A DNA stretch of 64,000 nucleotides from Bdellovibrio sp047344985 (GTDB lineage Bacteria; Bdellovibrionota; Bdellovibrionia; Bdellovibrionales; Bdellovibrionaceae): the NCBI RefSeq assembly GCF_047344985.1, contig NZ_CP178861.1, positions 3,038,001-3,102,000 on the forward strand, written 5' to 3'. Of the stretch, positions 36,245 to 45,511 are shown one piece after another (position 1 is the first letter of the stretch; each line of letters starts with the position of its first letter). The notes beneath the pieces were generated by a model. The model was not told where the DNA came from. It searched no databases and saw nothing but the letters and a program-made list of their open reading frames with translations. The translations under genes were made by a program, and so were the position numbers.

Positions 36245-37456
36245 CTAAAGTGACAATTGGCCTTTTTCAAACTGATCAAGCCCCTTCATGATCTGCTTCA
36301 TCTGATCACTGAAAACGGTTGAAGGCTGGTCATCTAACTCTTTAGTCTTACATGGGACAGCACCGACAATCGCTTTAAAGGCGTTACATTTCACCGTCGT
36401 GAAGCAAGTCGTATTCGTACAAGCTACGGCATCACCTTGGAAGAAATTAAGCGTGCGATTGGATTCAAATGTTTTGTTATCGATGGCTTGCGCACAGGCA
36501 TTTCTTCTGTTTCCACTTTTATCGCCAGGGCACATCCAGTCTTTTACAACAGAAAGAACTTCTTCGCGTGACGACTGCAAAGAAAGTGGCGTGACAGAAG
36601 GAACTAAAAGTGTGTAGTGAATCAAAGCTTGAGGAATCAAACTATCAACGGTTGAAAACACTTTATAGAAACCCAAACCTTTGCTGAATTTACCGAAGCT
36701 ATCTTGATAAGCGGCGTTCACAGGTTTTAAGCGCATGCATTTAAGACTTGTACACTCAATGCTACCACGAGTGATACGCGTCGTATTTCCAATACGGCTA
36801 TAACCTTCTGGATATTGGCCGACATCATGATAATACCATTTGCCATCTGTCATCATTTCTTGGAAATCAGCGGCATTGAAACTTCCAAACACTGGACGAC
36901 GCCACATTTTTGCAGCCGCTGGAGCCAAAAGCCATCCTGAGTTGCATGAGTGGAAAACAACGAAAGCATTAGGTGCAAGTACGCTTCCGATCTGTGGAAA
37001 CTCTGCATCTTCTTGATCTAAGCGGTCCGTCTTAGATTGCAAACGGAAGCCGTTGTAAGTGTTGGCGTGACCAAAGAACTGTAACGATGTCACAGGTGAA
37101 TTCAAATACTGAAGAGCTAAAACCAAACGGCCTTTTTCAAGGTCGTCTTTGTCGGCCTTGCGGAAACCAAAACCTGCTGATGCCAGCATATTTTTCTCAT
37201 TTTCAAACGACTCGTTCACCGCACTGATAATAACTCTTTGTCTTTGTGGGAAACGATCGCGAGACACCTTTGCAGCTAAGATCGCGGCTTTCAAAAACTG
37301 CGTGCCTTGATCGTTACCGAAGCCTGCGACGAAGACATCCGTAGGAACACCTGCGCGAATCTGCGCCGGTTCTGAAGCGATAAAATAGGCTTTACTGTGT
37401 TGAGACCAAGCCCCCGCTACGATAAGGAAGGCTCCTACTAAAAGCTTTAGGTTCAT
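36245..37456 (-). CDS. Secreted clan-CD-like (caspase-fold) cysteine peptidase candidate
   Basis: A 403-residue exported protein (signal peptide MNLKLLVGAFLIVAGAWSQHSKA). Two blocks fit the His/Cys dyad of clan CD peptidases: LQFFGHAN with His130 and VVFHSCNSGW with Cys171. The 41-residue spacing is normal for caspases, gingipains and clostripain. Eleven or so Cys in the C-terminal third suggest disulphides. The ATG at 37456 is chosen because it begins the signal peptide and is preceded by TGGGGT; another ATG lies at 37492. It could be a secreted protease or an inactive homologue; the family is inferred from two motifs only. Confidence 0.65.
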   Translation of the reverse strand: MNLKLLVGAFLIVAGAWSQHSKAYFIASEPAQIRAGVPTDVFVAGFGNDQGTQFLKAAILAAKVSRDRFPQRQRVIISAVNESFENEKNMLASAGFGFRKADKDDLEKGRLVLALQYLNSPVTSLQFFGHANTYNGFRLQSKTDRLDQEDAEFPQIGSVLAPNAFVVFHSCNSGWLLAPAAAKMWRRPVFGSFNAADFQEMMTDGKWYYHDVGQYPEGYSRIGNTTRITRGSIECTSLKCMRLKPVNAAYQDSFGKFSKGLGFYKVFSTVDSLIPQALIHYTLLVPSVTPLSLQSSREEVLSVVKDWMCPGDKSGNRRNACAQAIDNKTFESNRTLNFFQGDAVACTNTTCFTTVKCNAFKAIVGAVPCKTKELDDQPSTVFSDQMKQIMKGLDQFEKGQLSL

Positions 37457-37563
37457 ACAACCCCACTTGTAAATTAAAGTGGGAGCATTCATATCACAGC
37501 CGCAATAAGACCTAAAGAATCAGCGACATTTTTGGGCTTCGCTTGTGAAAAGACTTCAATGAC

Positions 37564-37600
37564 GTCTCAGAAGTGTCAAAACTGTGTACACTTCTGAGAC
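37564..37600. repeat. Perfect 13-bp inverted repeat
   Basis: GTCTCAGAAGTGT and ACACTTCTGAGAC flank an 11-base loop in the gap between two minus-strand genes. No T-run follows on either strand, so it is not an obvious terminator. It could be an operator or an mRNA-stabilising hairpin for the 37456 gene. Confidence 0.6.
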
Positions 37601-37616
37601 CGAATTAGTGAAAAAT

Positions 37617-38798
37617 CTATGGCAGCAAATTGATAAATGCGGTCGTAGCCTCATTGCCTTTTGCATCTTTCGAAATCGCACGCACTTGATAATAGATACC
37701 GTGAACAAGTCCGGAAATTTCCACGGTGTGATCTGTGAGAAGATTATTATCCACCTGAGTGAAGATCTCTTCACCTGTGTAGATATTCACGATATGCAGC
37801 TGACTGCTTGCGGGAACTGTGGTTTTCCATGTGATTGTGGCATTCGGCGCCACAGCGGAAGTCACTTGGAAATCGCTGATAGCCAATTTTTCTTCAACGC
37901 AAGGATTTTGCTGTCTTTCAGGCATTTTGAAATTGCCTGGAGCTACAACGTTCCAACCAGTCTTTTCAAGAATAGTCATAGCCGGCATTCTTTTGCCATT
38001 GCTAGAGTTAAAGAAAAAGTTATTGGTCGAAATACCACAAAGAGAATGATGCGAAGGTTCTTTCCAGGAGTGCGCTTTTTTATGAAGTTTCCAAATAAGA
38101 ACGTTGGCGATGTGATAGCGAGGCCCTTGATAGTAAAGAATTTTTAAGGGCACTTCAGAATCTTTTTTCAAATTGATCGTACGATAAGGGCAGCCCATGC
38201 GAGTCGAGTGATTGCCGTCATTGTTGATCAACTCATTCCACTTATCACCTTCTTTAATGAAAACGCGGGAGCCGTCATCCGACAACGTCGCGATTTCATA
38301 GTCACCTTCTTTATCAGCATCCGTGAGTTTTAAAACAGACGTATATTCAATCGCAAAGTTTTCAATCAACTTATTGCCTTGAGAATCCGTGAGAACGTCA
38401 CCATTTTGTGCTGAGAACCCTTCAGTAAAAGGACGTGTGGGGACATTGACGTCTGCAAAATACAAATTCTGATCCAGCTTTTGGCCTTTGTTAAAATAAT
38501 CCAAAACGCTATTCACCTTCGTACCCATTTCAGGCGTGCGCAGAATAAGCTTACCCAAAAGACCCATTTCAGGAGAGGAACTGGAGTTATTTGAAAGAGG
38601 ATCACATACGGTATTTGCCGGATCTACAGGAAAATCTATCGACCCCACAGAGGAACCCGTATTCGTGCGACTAATTCCTGAGAAAGAACAGGAAATCTTT
38701 TTTAACGTCCCTTTTTTATAACGAATGTCATCTTGTTGATTCTTTGCCTGTACAGACAAGGAAAATAGAAGTGCCGCGATAAATAGTGATTTTCCCAT
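37617..38798 (-). CDS. Secreted PA14-FN3 protein
   Basis: A 393-residue product with signal peptide (residues 1-18, ending VQA). The central region YEIATLSDDGSRVFI...LKILYYQGPRYH has the beta-sandwich pattern of a PA14 domain, commonly a glycan or peptide binding module. The last ~90 residues (SDFQVTSAVAPNATITWKT to the end) form a fibronectin type III domain. Six or more Cys suggest disulphides. Its start follows AGAGGGA. It lies directly downstream of the trimeric fibre gene on the same strand with 115 bases between, so prey- or surface-binding is a reasonable guess. Confidence 0.72.
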   Translation of the reverse strand: MGKSLFIAALLFSLSVQAKNQQDDIRYKKGTLKKISCSFSGISRTNTGSSVGSIDFPVDPANTVCDPLSNNSSSSPEMGLLGKLILRTPEMGTKVNSVLDYFNKGQKLDQNLYFADVNVPTRPFTEGFSAQNGDVLTDSQGNKLIENFAIEYTSVLKLTDADKEGDYEIATLSDDGSRVFIKEGDKWNELINNDGNHSTRMGCPYRTINLKKDSEVPLKILYYQGPRYHIANVLIWKLHKKAHSWKEPSHHSLCGISTNNFFFNSSNGKRMPAMTILEKTGWNVVAPGNFKMPERQQNPCVEEKLAISDFQVTSAVAPNATITWKTTVPASSQLHIVNIYTGEEIFTQVDNNLLTDHTVEISGLVHGIYYQVRAISKDAKGNEATTAFINLLP

Positions 38799-38913
38799 AC
38801 AACGTCCCTCTTTAATCTCTACCTATAAGTTTAACAAAATTGTAAATGTTGTTAAAGAAATCTGGGAGCAACGTTCGAGTATGAGATGAGGGAGTCTCAG
38901 AGCGAGATGCTAA

Positions 38914-41900
38914 TTATTGAAGACCTAACTTTTCTTTGATCATCTTGAGATCTTTTTTCAATTCTTCATTTTCACTCTCAAGAGTCCGGATGCGATTTTC
39001 TTTTTTGCTGTCCGCTTCTTCCAAAGACGCAATTTTTCTTTCAAGCATTTTAACTTGTTCTTCATTGGCTTTGCACATGCCATAAAGTTCTTTAGTAGAT
39101 TCAATCAGTGGAGCAACGAGCTTACTATAGCCAACCGTTTTATAACCGTTAGTTCCTGTTGTCACTGCTTCCGGATAAACAGCTTCTACTTCCTGAGCAA
39201 TAACACCGATGTCATTACCATCCATGAATTTCATAGATGGAAAATCTTCTTGTCTCCATTGGAACGAAACACCTCTGAGTTGAAGAATTTTCGCCAAGGC
39301 TCCTGGCAATACCTCAATATTCTTCTTATATCGTCTATCGGATGTTGTTTGCCATGCCGATGTTCCCGCAGCAGGACCATTCACATGAAGCGTATAACCC
39401 GGACTTGTTATACCGATTCCCACATTACCATTTGAATCAATACGCATTCTTTCTGCAGTCGCCAAACTTCCAATCGGAGTTGTATTAAAGGTCATATAAG
39501 TGGGTGTGCTCGATCCGCCCCATGTCCCTGCGGCTTTGAAACTGATAGTGGCTTTTCCACTTGGCCAATTGGTTCCATCATATCCATCGCCTGAAAGAAT
39601 TAAGAGAGTATTATTAGCTACAAGAGGATTAGGTGCAGCCCGCGTTCCTCCAGAGCCAGCTCCATATATGAGTGAGGCTCCGCCATAAGTGCGCAAATCA
39701 ATATTTGCACCGAAACTGCTAGTGCCGTTGTATTCATTCCAAATTGACAGCGGCTGCCCCGGAGTGTTCGTTCCAAGACCCAAGTTACCTGCTGGATCAA
39801 TGACAAGTCTTGGGTTCGGTCCGTTCACAATGGCAAATGACCCAGGAGCTGGAGATACGCTTCCTGTACCGTAAGTTCTCAAAGAGTAAACGGCAGTGCC
39901 CGCACTATCGACGATATTCATTCCTGAAAACGACGTCGACGCACTCTTTACACTTAATCCGACAGGCGTTGTACTTAACACATCCAAAGGAACTGCGGGA
40001 CTATTAGTTCCGATCCCGACATTCCCCCCAGTATAAGAAATATTAGCACCCGACGTGGCCCACTGAGAACTTACTGGTATTGCGGTATTACAGATGACAG
40101 AGCCCGTTCCATCTGAAGTACACATTGAGTTGTTCGTGATACCACTTACACCAATCAACGGCACACTACCTGAAACAGAACCCGTATTTTTAGTTGCCGC
40201 AGTACCAAGACCCAAATTTGTTTGCGCCGCAGCTGCCGTCGTTGCTCCCGTACCACCGCGAGTTATCGGTAGAGTACCACTCACTATTTTTCCAGCATCG
40301 AAACTTGGAATTAGAGTGGAATCAATTAATCCCGTCGAATCAAGTTTTGGAATCTTACCGGCAAAGCTGGCACTTCCCCCAGTCACTGTTGAATTTAATG
40401 TCAACACAGGAGCCGTTGTTGGTGATGTAACAGAAATATCCCCATTTGCACTAGAGACATTCGTGACGGTTCCACCGCCACCACCAGAAGCTGCAATTGT
40501 GATTCCTCCCGCAGAGTTTGTGACTGTAATACCAGATCCACCAGTGATGTTCGCTAAAGTAAATCCACTTCCGTTACCAATCAAAAGTTGTCCGTTTGCA
40601 GCAGTTCCTATATAGCTTGCAAGTTTTTGTCTTGATGGTGAGTTGTTTGTCCAATAAAGATTTGCTCCGTCGCTTTCAATATTTCCACTGACTGCAGTTC
40701 CTACCAAGGTGCCCGCAGGAATTCTCATTGGAGAAAGTGACGTCGTTCCTGGCGCTAAAGTCAGCATACCTGTCATTGCACCACCGGAATTTTGCAAAGC
40801 TCCTGTGATACGAGAATCATTACCCGCAGCGAAAGTTGTTGCTGTTGTTCCTTGTAAGCTTGAGATCGTAATATCTGTTGGTGTTGCGGCCGTCGCCGTG
40901 TTGTTACCTTTCAAAGTATTCGCAGGCATATTGGCCAGAGTCACAACACCCGTCGTAGATATTGTCGCCGCACCAGACATTGTTTGAGCAACGGCCACAT
41001 TTGTTCCATCACCAATCCAAATCTTACCGCTGGCTAAAACTGGTAATAGAGGAGAGGGTGCCTGACACACCCAACCTGCTAATGTCCAGGTAGCGACATT
41101 TCCTGCAGTCCCACAAGAAAAATTAGAAAACTTTCCCGTGCCGTCTTTGACGACAATGGCCGCCGTACCGTCATTCACTCCGGTGTTATTAAGATCCGCA
41201 ACTAAAATAGTTCCGTCTAAAATCTTTGTCGTTGTCACAGCACCAGTCGTGATTGTTGCCGCTGCGGAGTTAGGACCTGAAGCTGTCACATCACCAGTCA
41301 ATGCGGTAATATAACTTCCACCCGCTGCCTGCGTAACCCAACTCATATTTCCTGCGGTGTCGGAGGCTAGAACCTGGGTTCCCGTGGTAGGCAAGGCGCT
41401 CGGTAATCTTAAAACGTAGTTCGCACTAATCGGTGTTGAGGGTCCTGTGATTTGGATTTGATTTCCACCTGCCGCGGGACTACGAACATAAATATTATCA
41501 GTAAAAATATTTGTATTCGTGATCGTCGGTGCTGACAAAGTTCCCGTTGTCGAAATATTTCCACTGGTATTAATAACTGCTGTAGCAGAAATACCTGAGG
41601 CTGTTGTCGCCGTCACTGCATTGACGTTGGTTAACTGTGAACCATCTACTGCTGGAAGCTTTCCAGCGCCGTTCATCTGGACAATCTGATTCGCACCAGT
41701 TCCAACATTTACATTCAATGTCACACTGCCAGAAGTTCCACCACCGGTCAGTCCCGTTCCTGCAGTGACACCTGTGATCGTCCCTGAATTTCCCGCAGGT
41801 AACGTGGCTGGAACCCATTGAGAGCCATCAAACTGAAGAACTTGATTTATCGTGGGATTTGTGGCCGAAATAACAGTCCCTTTTATTTTATCTACACTGA

Positions 41901-42606
41901 CGTTGTTATAAGGACCAGTGACGTCTCCACCAAATAACGTCGACGTTCCAAGTTTGTTGTTGAATATATTCCAGTCTGCTGAACTCAAATAACCGTTTGT
42001 CGATGTGTTGGCTGGAGCAATAGAGATATTCGGAGTTGCTCCGCCACTGGACACTAAAGGTGCGCTGGCAGTGACCCCCGTGACAGTACCGCCACTCAAA
42101 AGATTTTCTATGGCCGCTTGTGTGACGATGCCGCTTGTCTGAACAAAATCCGAAGGACCTTTATCAGCAAGCTTCTGAGAGTTAATAGCAAAAGGAATAT
42201 TGCCAATTACAACATCAGGCGTGAGATCTGTCGATCCAACTTTGATGTGCAATGATCTTGTTGCGAAACCACTTACAGTGACGGAGCTCGCTCCACTACA
42301 CTCAAGACTTCCGGAAGAAGCAAAAATACGGGTGGCATTATTCGTTGTCGTGTCAGTTCTTGTTCCCGCTCCAACAATAACACTGAATTCACCTTGCGAG
42401 CCCGGCGAAATTGGTTGAGTTTCCTCGTACGCAATACAAGAAGTTCCGTAGATAACTTGGAAGGTCACCGTTTGTGGTGTCGTGATCGGTGTACCACTGG
42501 AGTCCGTCAGAACACCTTCATAAGTAAAAAGTGAACCGGGCGAAGTTGCCACCGCATGCGCTTGAGATACAAAGATCATCATGACTAAAGAAAGAATTAA
42601 CTTCAT
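38914..42606 (-). CDS. Trimeric fibre adhesin with C-terminal self-cleaving chaperone (MAT-type)
   Basis: A 1230-residue exported fibre. The N-terminal region (about 20-165) has beta-sandwich sequence (FTYEGVLTDSSGTPI). The long shaft has repeats of phage-tail-fibre type: VTAGTGLTGGGTSG and ITRGGTGATTAAAA (near 783). At the C-terminus is an endosialidase-type intramolecular chaperone (peptidase S74). TSDRRYKKN holds Ser1089-Asp1090 and Lys1094, the same Ser, Asp+1 and Lys+5 spacing as the autocleavage site of phage K1F endosialidase. GVIAQEVEAVYPEAV and a terminal coiled coil follow. Cleavage would free about 141 residues after trimerisation. Bdellovibrio fibres of this design (mosaic adhesive trimers) are reported to recognise prey. 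It overlaps the upstream lipoprotein gene by 4 bases. Confidence 0.88.
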   Translation of the reverse strand: MKLILSLVMMIFVSQAHAVATSPGSLFTYEGVLTDSSGTPITTPQTVTFQVIYGTSCIAYEETQPISPGSQGEFSVIVGAGTRTDTTTNNATRIFASSGSLECSGASSVTVSGFATRSLHIKVGSTDLTPDVVIGNIPFAINSQKLADKGPSDFVQTSGIVTQAAIENLLSGGTVTGVTASAPLVSSGGATPNISIAPANTSTNGYLSSADWNIFNNKLGTSTLFGGDVTGPYNNVSVDKIKGTVISATNPTINQVLQFDGSQWVPATLPAGNSGTITGVTAGTGLTGGGTSGSVTLNVNVGTGANQIVQMNGAGKLPAVDGSQLTNVNAVTATTASGISATAVINTSGNISTTGTLSAPTITNTNIFTDNIYVRSPAAGGNQIQITGPSTPISANYVLRLPSALPTTGTQVLASDTAGNMSWVTQAAGGSYITALTGDVTASGPNSAAATITTGAVTTTKILDGTILVADLNNTGVNDGTAAIVVKDGTGKFSNFSCGTAGNVATWTLAGWVCQAPSPLLPVLASGKIWIGDGTNVAVAQTMSGAATISTTGVVTLANMPANTLKGNNTATAATPTDITISSLQGTTATTFAAGNDSRITGALQNSGGAMTGMLTLAPGTTSLSPMRIPAGTLVGTAVSGNIESDGANLYWTNNSPSRQKLASYIGTAANGQLLIGNGSGFTLANITGGSGITVTNSAGGITIAASGGGGGTVTNVSSANGDISVTSPTTAPVLTLNSTVTGGSASFAGKIPKLDSTGLIDSTLIPSFDAGKIVSGTLPITRGGTGATTAAAAQTNLGLGTAATKNTGSVSGSVPLIGVSGITNNSMCTSDGTGSVICNTAIPVSSQWATSGANISYTGGNVGIGTNSPAVPLDVLSTTPVGLSVKSASTSFSGMNIVDSAGTAVYSLRTYGTGSVSPAPGSFAIVNGPNPRLVIDPAGNLGLGTNTPGQPLSIWNEYNGTSSFGANIDLRTYGGASLIYGAGSGGTRAAPNPLVANNTLLILSGDGYDGTNWPSGKATISFKAAGTWGGSSTPTYMTFNTTPIGSLATAERMRIDSNGNVGIGITSPGYTLHVNGPAAGTSAWQTTSDRRYKKNIEVLPGALAKILQLRGVSFQWRQEDFPSMKFMDGNDIGVIAQEVEAVYPEAVTTGTNGYKTVGYSKLVAPLIESTKELYGMCKANEEQVKMLERKIASLEEADSKKENRIRTLESENEELKKDLKMIKEKLGLQ

Positions 42607-43169
42607 TGAGCAATCCTTCCTTTAATAGTAAAGCTGCCGCCACTGGCAACATGTTGATTTTGCGAACGTACACGTCCATGCAAAACCAATCCCGTTCCCG
42701 TCTGTGTTTGTGAGCCCGCGAGAATTTCTTGGCTAACAGGTGTCGATGGTGAATATTTCACATTCACAGTACGGTAAATCCAACTGCCGATACGCGGAAG
42801 CGCGCGAAATTTTACGGAGACCACTTGGCCATTTGTAAAACTCATTCCGCTCCATGGTGATTTTGTATTCGTCAGTGTCACGGCAAAAGCACCGTTTTCA
42901 CATTTTGATTTTGCCGACGGATCGTAAGCTGTGGGTTGCAACCAGGTGGCTCCCCCATCAAAACTCATTTCTACTTGCCCAACAAACGCAGAACAATTCG
43001 CTTGCAACGGAACCGAGTGCATGCTTGCAGTCACCACATCTGTCGTCACAAAATCAAAGCCTTCAATGGAACGAAGAATAGAAACCGACGGAGTCGTGTC
43101 GGAGCATCCGACAAGAAATAGTAAAAGTGGCGCTAAAATGTTGATTTTACGAACATCCCATTTGTTCAT
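42603..43169 (-). CDS. Lipoprotein coupled to the fibre gene
   Basis: The lipobox LVGCS (Cys near residue 22) follows a signal starting MNKWDVRKI. The 188-residue mature protein is beta-rich (VEMSFDGGATWLQP is a BNR/Ig-like turn) with four Cys. The stop overlaps the fibre ATG (ATGA), so the two are made together. An outer-membrane lipoprotein could anchor or seat the fibre base; that is inference. AAAGGG precedes the ATG. A weak FliA-like box (ACCGATAT, minus strand) lies at 43188-43181 but is too close to the start to be convincing. Confidence 0.72.
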   Translation of the reverse strand: MNKWDVRKINILAPLLLFLVGCSDTTPSVSILRSIEGFDFVTTDVVTASMHSVPLQANCSAFVGQVEMSFDGGATWLQPTAYDPSAKSKCENGAFAVTLTNTKSPWSGMSFTNGQVVSVKFRALPRIGSWIYRTVNVKYSPSTPVSQEILAGSQTQTGTGLVLHGRVRSQNQHVASGGSFTIKGRIAQ

Positions 43170-43274
43170 GACCCTTTAAATATCGGTATTTTTTAAAAGG
43201 CCCTTGAGTTTCAAAATGAGACTCTTAAATAGTACTAAGGATGAAACAAACTCTGTCTCAATTATGTAACAATT

Positions 43275-43337
43275 CTAGAATACAAAGCGACCCGCGACGC
43301 CAAAACCGTCATCTTCGTAAGTATCTGCCCTCTCTTC
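43275..43337 (-). pseudogene. Possible remnant of an outer-membrane barrel C-terminus
   Basis: On the minus strand this stretch translates in one open frame as AEERADTYEDDGFGVAGRFVF followed by a stop. It resembles the final strands of the barrels in this window (SYGEEVGT...YRF) and ends in Phe. The frame cannot be extended to a credible start because it runs into the end of the DUF3419 gene. Either a decayed gene tail or chance. Confidence 0.25.
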
Positions 43338-43339
43338 GG

Positions 43340-44437
43340 CTAGCTCTTCATGAAGATGTGAAATTGATAAACACCCGTGCCATCCTTGTTTTGGGCCCAC
43401 AGATCTTTATCAGCAAGTGCTTTCCAACCCGTGACGTCGATCGCTGTGGGAGCACGCATGAAAGAACGGATCACCATTTGGCTTCCGGATTTAGTGTCTT
43501 TAGAAAGTTTCTGCAAAATCTGATTTGCATCTTTGCCGTCAAGATAAGAAATCGTGTCTGACAGAGAGATAAAATCATACGGATGCTGAGGCAAATGCTC
43601 CAAAAGATTTCCGTTCAAATAACGGATTTCGGTTTTCGATTTTTTAACAGCTTCAACGATGTGTTGATGTGCTTCCAGCGGAAGCCCTTCTTCGTAAGCG
43701 ATTCTTCCTAAAAACAAAATCTGCATGAAATAATTTTTGCGCACCAATTGCGTTTTAAAGATGCGACTGAATTCTTCCATAATAAACTGCGACGGAGAAC
43801 GCTGCTCCGTCTTATGCTCGGACTTTCCAGAGAAATGTCCTTTATATAAAAACTTATTAAAAACGTATTCGCTGGCTGCGACACGGATAAAACTGTTCCA
43901 ACGAATTTTTGGCCAGTATTTTTCATAAAGCTCAACTTGCTCGTTAAGTGATTGAGCCTCAAAGACTTTGCTGAAATCGCATTGCAGAACTTCTCTAAAT
44001 AAGTATCCCAACTTTTGAAAGTGAGATTCCCAACGGCCGAGCAGAATAAAACCGTGTGGCTTCCACCCTTCTTTCCGCTCAACCCAATAGGACTTGGCTT
44101 CGGAAGACAATGTCAGCTTGTTAAATAAAACCTCCCGGTCATCGCCGGAATCACTTCCGCCTTGAAGGGCGCCCCGATATCCCATCAAAAAAAGATACTC
44201 TTCGTAAGTGAGCGTCTTCATCGCCTGCAAGCGCAGTTCACATAAGTAAAGCTGGCTCACCGACATATCAATGACGTCTAAGTATTTGGGATTTTTCGCA
44301 ATCAAAGGTAAACAGCGTGCGCCCGAGCCCGCAATACTGAAAACCCGTTCTGCGCCTTCGGGTAAGAGGTCAAACTCAATGCGTGTGTCTTCATTCGACA
44401 AAGTGTAATTCAAATCTGAAAAGTATTCTTTTGCCAC
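43340..44437 (-). CDS. DUF3419 / BtaA-like aminocarboxypropyl transferase
   Basis: A 365-residue protein of the DUF3419 family. The SAM-binding region reads FSIAGSGARCLPLIAKNPKYLDVIDMSVSQLYLCELR with the family's Asp-x-x-x-x-Gln-leucine helix; similar text in BtaA precedes the transfer of 3-amino-3-carboxypropyl from SAM to diacylglycerol. No BtaB-type N-methyltransferase is beside it, so a fully methylated betaine lipid is not assured. The GTG start follows AAGGAG at normal spacing. It is the last gene of the lipid operon, 9 bases after the barrel gene. The acceptor could be a different lipid made by the genes upstream. Confidence 0.78.
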   Translation of the reverse strand: MAKEYFSDLNYTLSNEDTRIEFDLLPEGAERVFSIAGSGARCLPLIAKNPKYLDVIDMSVSQLYLCELRLQAMKTLTYEEYLFLMGYRGALQGGSDSGDDREVLFNKLTLSSEAKSYWVERKEGWKPHGFILLGRWESHFQKLGYLFREVLQCDFSKVFEAQSLNEQVELYEKYWPKIRWNSFIRVAASEYVFNKFLYKGHFSGKSEHKTEQRSPSQFIMEEFSRIFKTQLVRKNYFMQILFLGRIAYEEGLPLEAHQHIVEAVKKSKTEIRYLNGNLLEHLPQHPYDFISLSDTISYLDGKDANQILQKLSKDTKSGSQMVIRSFMRAPTAIDVTGWKALADKDLWAQNKDGTGVYQFHIFMKS

Positions 44438-44446
44438 ACGTACTCC

Positions 44447-45511
44447 TTAAAATGCTAAATTGCCGGTTAATTCAAAACGCACACCCATCACAAGTCCCCC
44501 TGTGATGTCTTCGTAGATTTTATAAAGGCCTTGTTGACCTTCATAGTTTTGCACAAAAGCCGATGCCGTAAAATAATCTGTGAGGTTGTATCCATAGCTT
44601 GCGCTCACAAAAGCGTCCTTACTTTTGGGATTTTGATAAACCTGCATTTGGATATCATGACGATTAGGATTCCATTGAGCCGTCATATAAAAAGCCGTTT
44701 GTGCTTCGTTTTCAGTAAGCCCGTTGACTTCAAAATAACTGATCTGCGGCAGGATGATCCAGTTTCCTAAAAATAAATCACAGCCGATATTTGCAAACAT
44801 TTGATCGCGTTTGACTGGCAAATTTGGAGTGGTGTCATTCATATAACCCACTTCAAACTTCGGCACGGCGGTATCAAAAGCGTAGTTTCCTGAAAAGCCG
44901 TAAAAATACTTCTTAAGAACTTGGGCGCTCATAGCTGAAAAGCCAAAGCCCCCCATATTCCATTTCACCCGGCCACCGAAACTTGTGTTCTTTTCGTTTT
45001 CCGCTTCAGGAATAGGAACTGGATAAAAATTTTCAGCAAGCTCCCCAATACCAACTAATTCCACCGAGAAGTTTTCTTTCGCATAAGAAAAAGAGGCACC
45101 CGTGGAATGTGTTAACTGATCTGAAAGCGGATCAAAAAACAAACGATTAAAACGACGGCCCGTCCACACGTCCAAAGACGGCAAAGTCCAACTTTCGCTC
45201 CAACGCAAAGCTTGTCTTCCGACACGAACAAAGAACGATTCTAATTTAAATTCGAAATAAGCTTCTTGAAGGTATCCGCGCGAAGGAGATCTACGAATGA
45301 AAGCCTGATCTTCATTTCCCTCAAACTCGCCAAAACCTTCCACAAAAATTCCAAAAGGTCCCACATTGGAGTTCAATTTAGATTTCACGACCAAGCGGTT
45401 GGCAAGCTCCTCTTCTTTTCCTTGAATATAGTCATAGCGTGCAGCACCCGTGAGGTCTGCGCGCGCGATGACCGCATTCAGTAAAAGAAAAAGGAGAACG
45501 CCGAAACGCAC
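44447..45511 (-). CDS. Outer-membrane barrel (DUF1302-like) in lipid operon
   Basis: A 354-residue exported barrel (signal peptide ending ARA near residue 18). LQEAYFEFKLESFFVRVGRQALRWSES recalls the DUF1302/alginate-porin-like family, in which an EAY... R.GRQ...W motif lines the first strands. It ends GNLAF. It uses a GTG start whose first base overlaps the TAG of the LolA-like gene. Barrel plus LolA-like carrier pairs commonly sit in export systems, so this may be the outer-membrane receiver of the lipid handled here. Confidence 0.75.
   Translation of the reverse strand: MRFGVLLFLLLNAVIARADLTGAARYDYIQGKEEELANRLVVKSKLNSNVGPFGIFVEGFGEFEGNEDQAFIRRSPSRGYLQEAYFEFKLESFFVRVGRQALRWSESWTLPSLDVWTGRRFNRLFFDPLSDQLTHSTGASFSYAKENFSVELVGIGELAENFYPVPIPEAENEKNTSFGGRVKWNMGGFGFSAMSAQVLKKYFYGFSGNYAFDTAVPKFEVGYMNDTTPNLPVKRDQMFANIGCDLFLGNWIILPQISYFEVNGLTENEAQTAFYMTAQWNPNRHDIQMQVYQNPKSKDAFVSASYGYNLTDYFTASAFVQNYEGQQGLYKIYEDITGGLVMGVRFELTGNLAF

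Noticed and set aside
40094..40987. Plus-strand frames of 92-173 codons rich in Pro and Val opposite the fibre gene
   Set aside because: They are antisense of Gly/Thr/Ala repeats in the fibre; low-complexity shadow frames.
43168..43200. FliA-like box ahead of the fibre operon
   Set aside because: ACCGATAT is only about 12 bases from the ATG and its -35 is poor, so it would leave a leader of about four bases.
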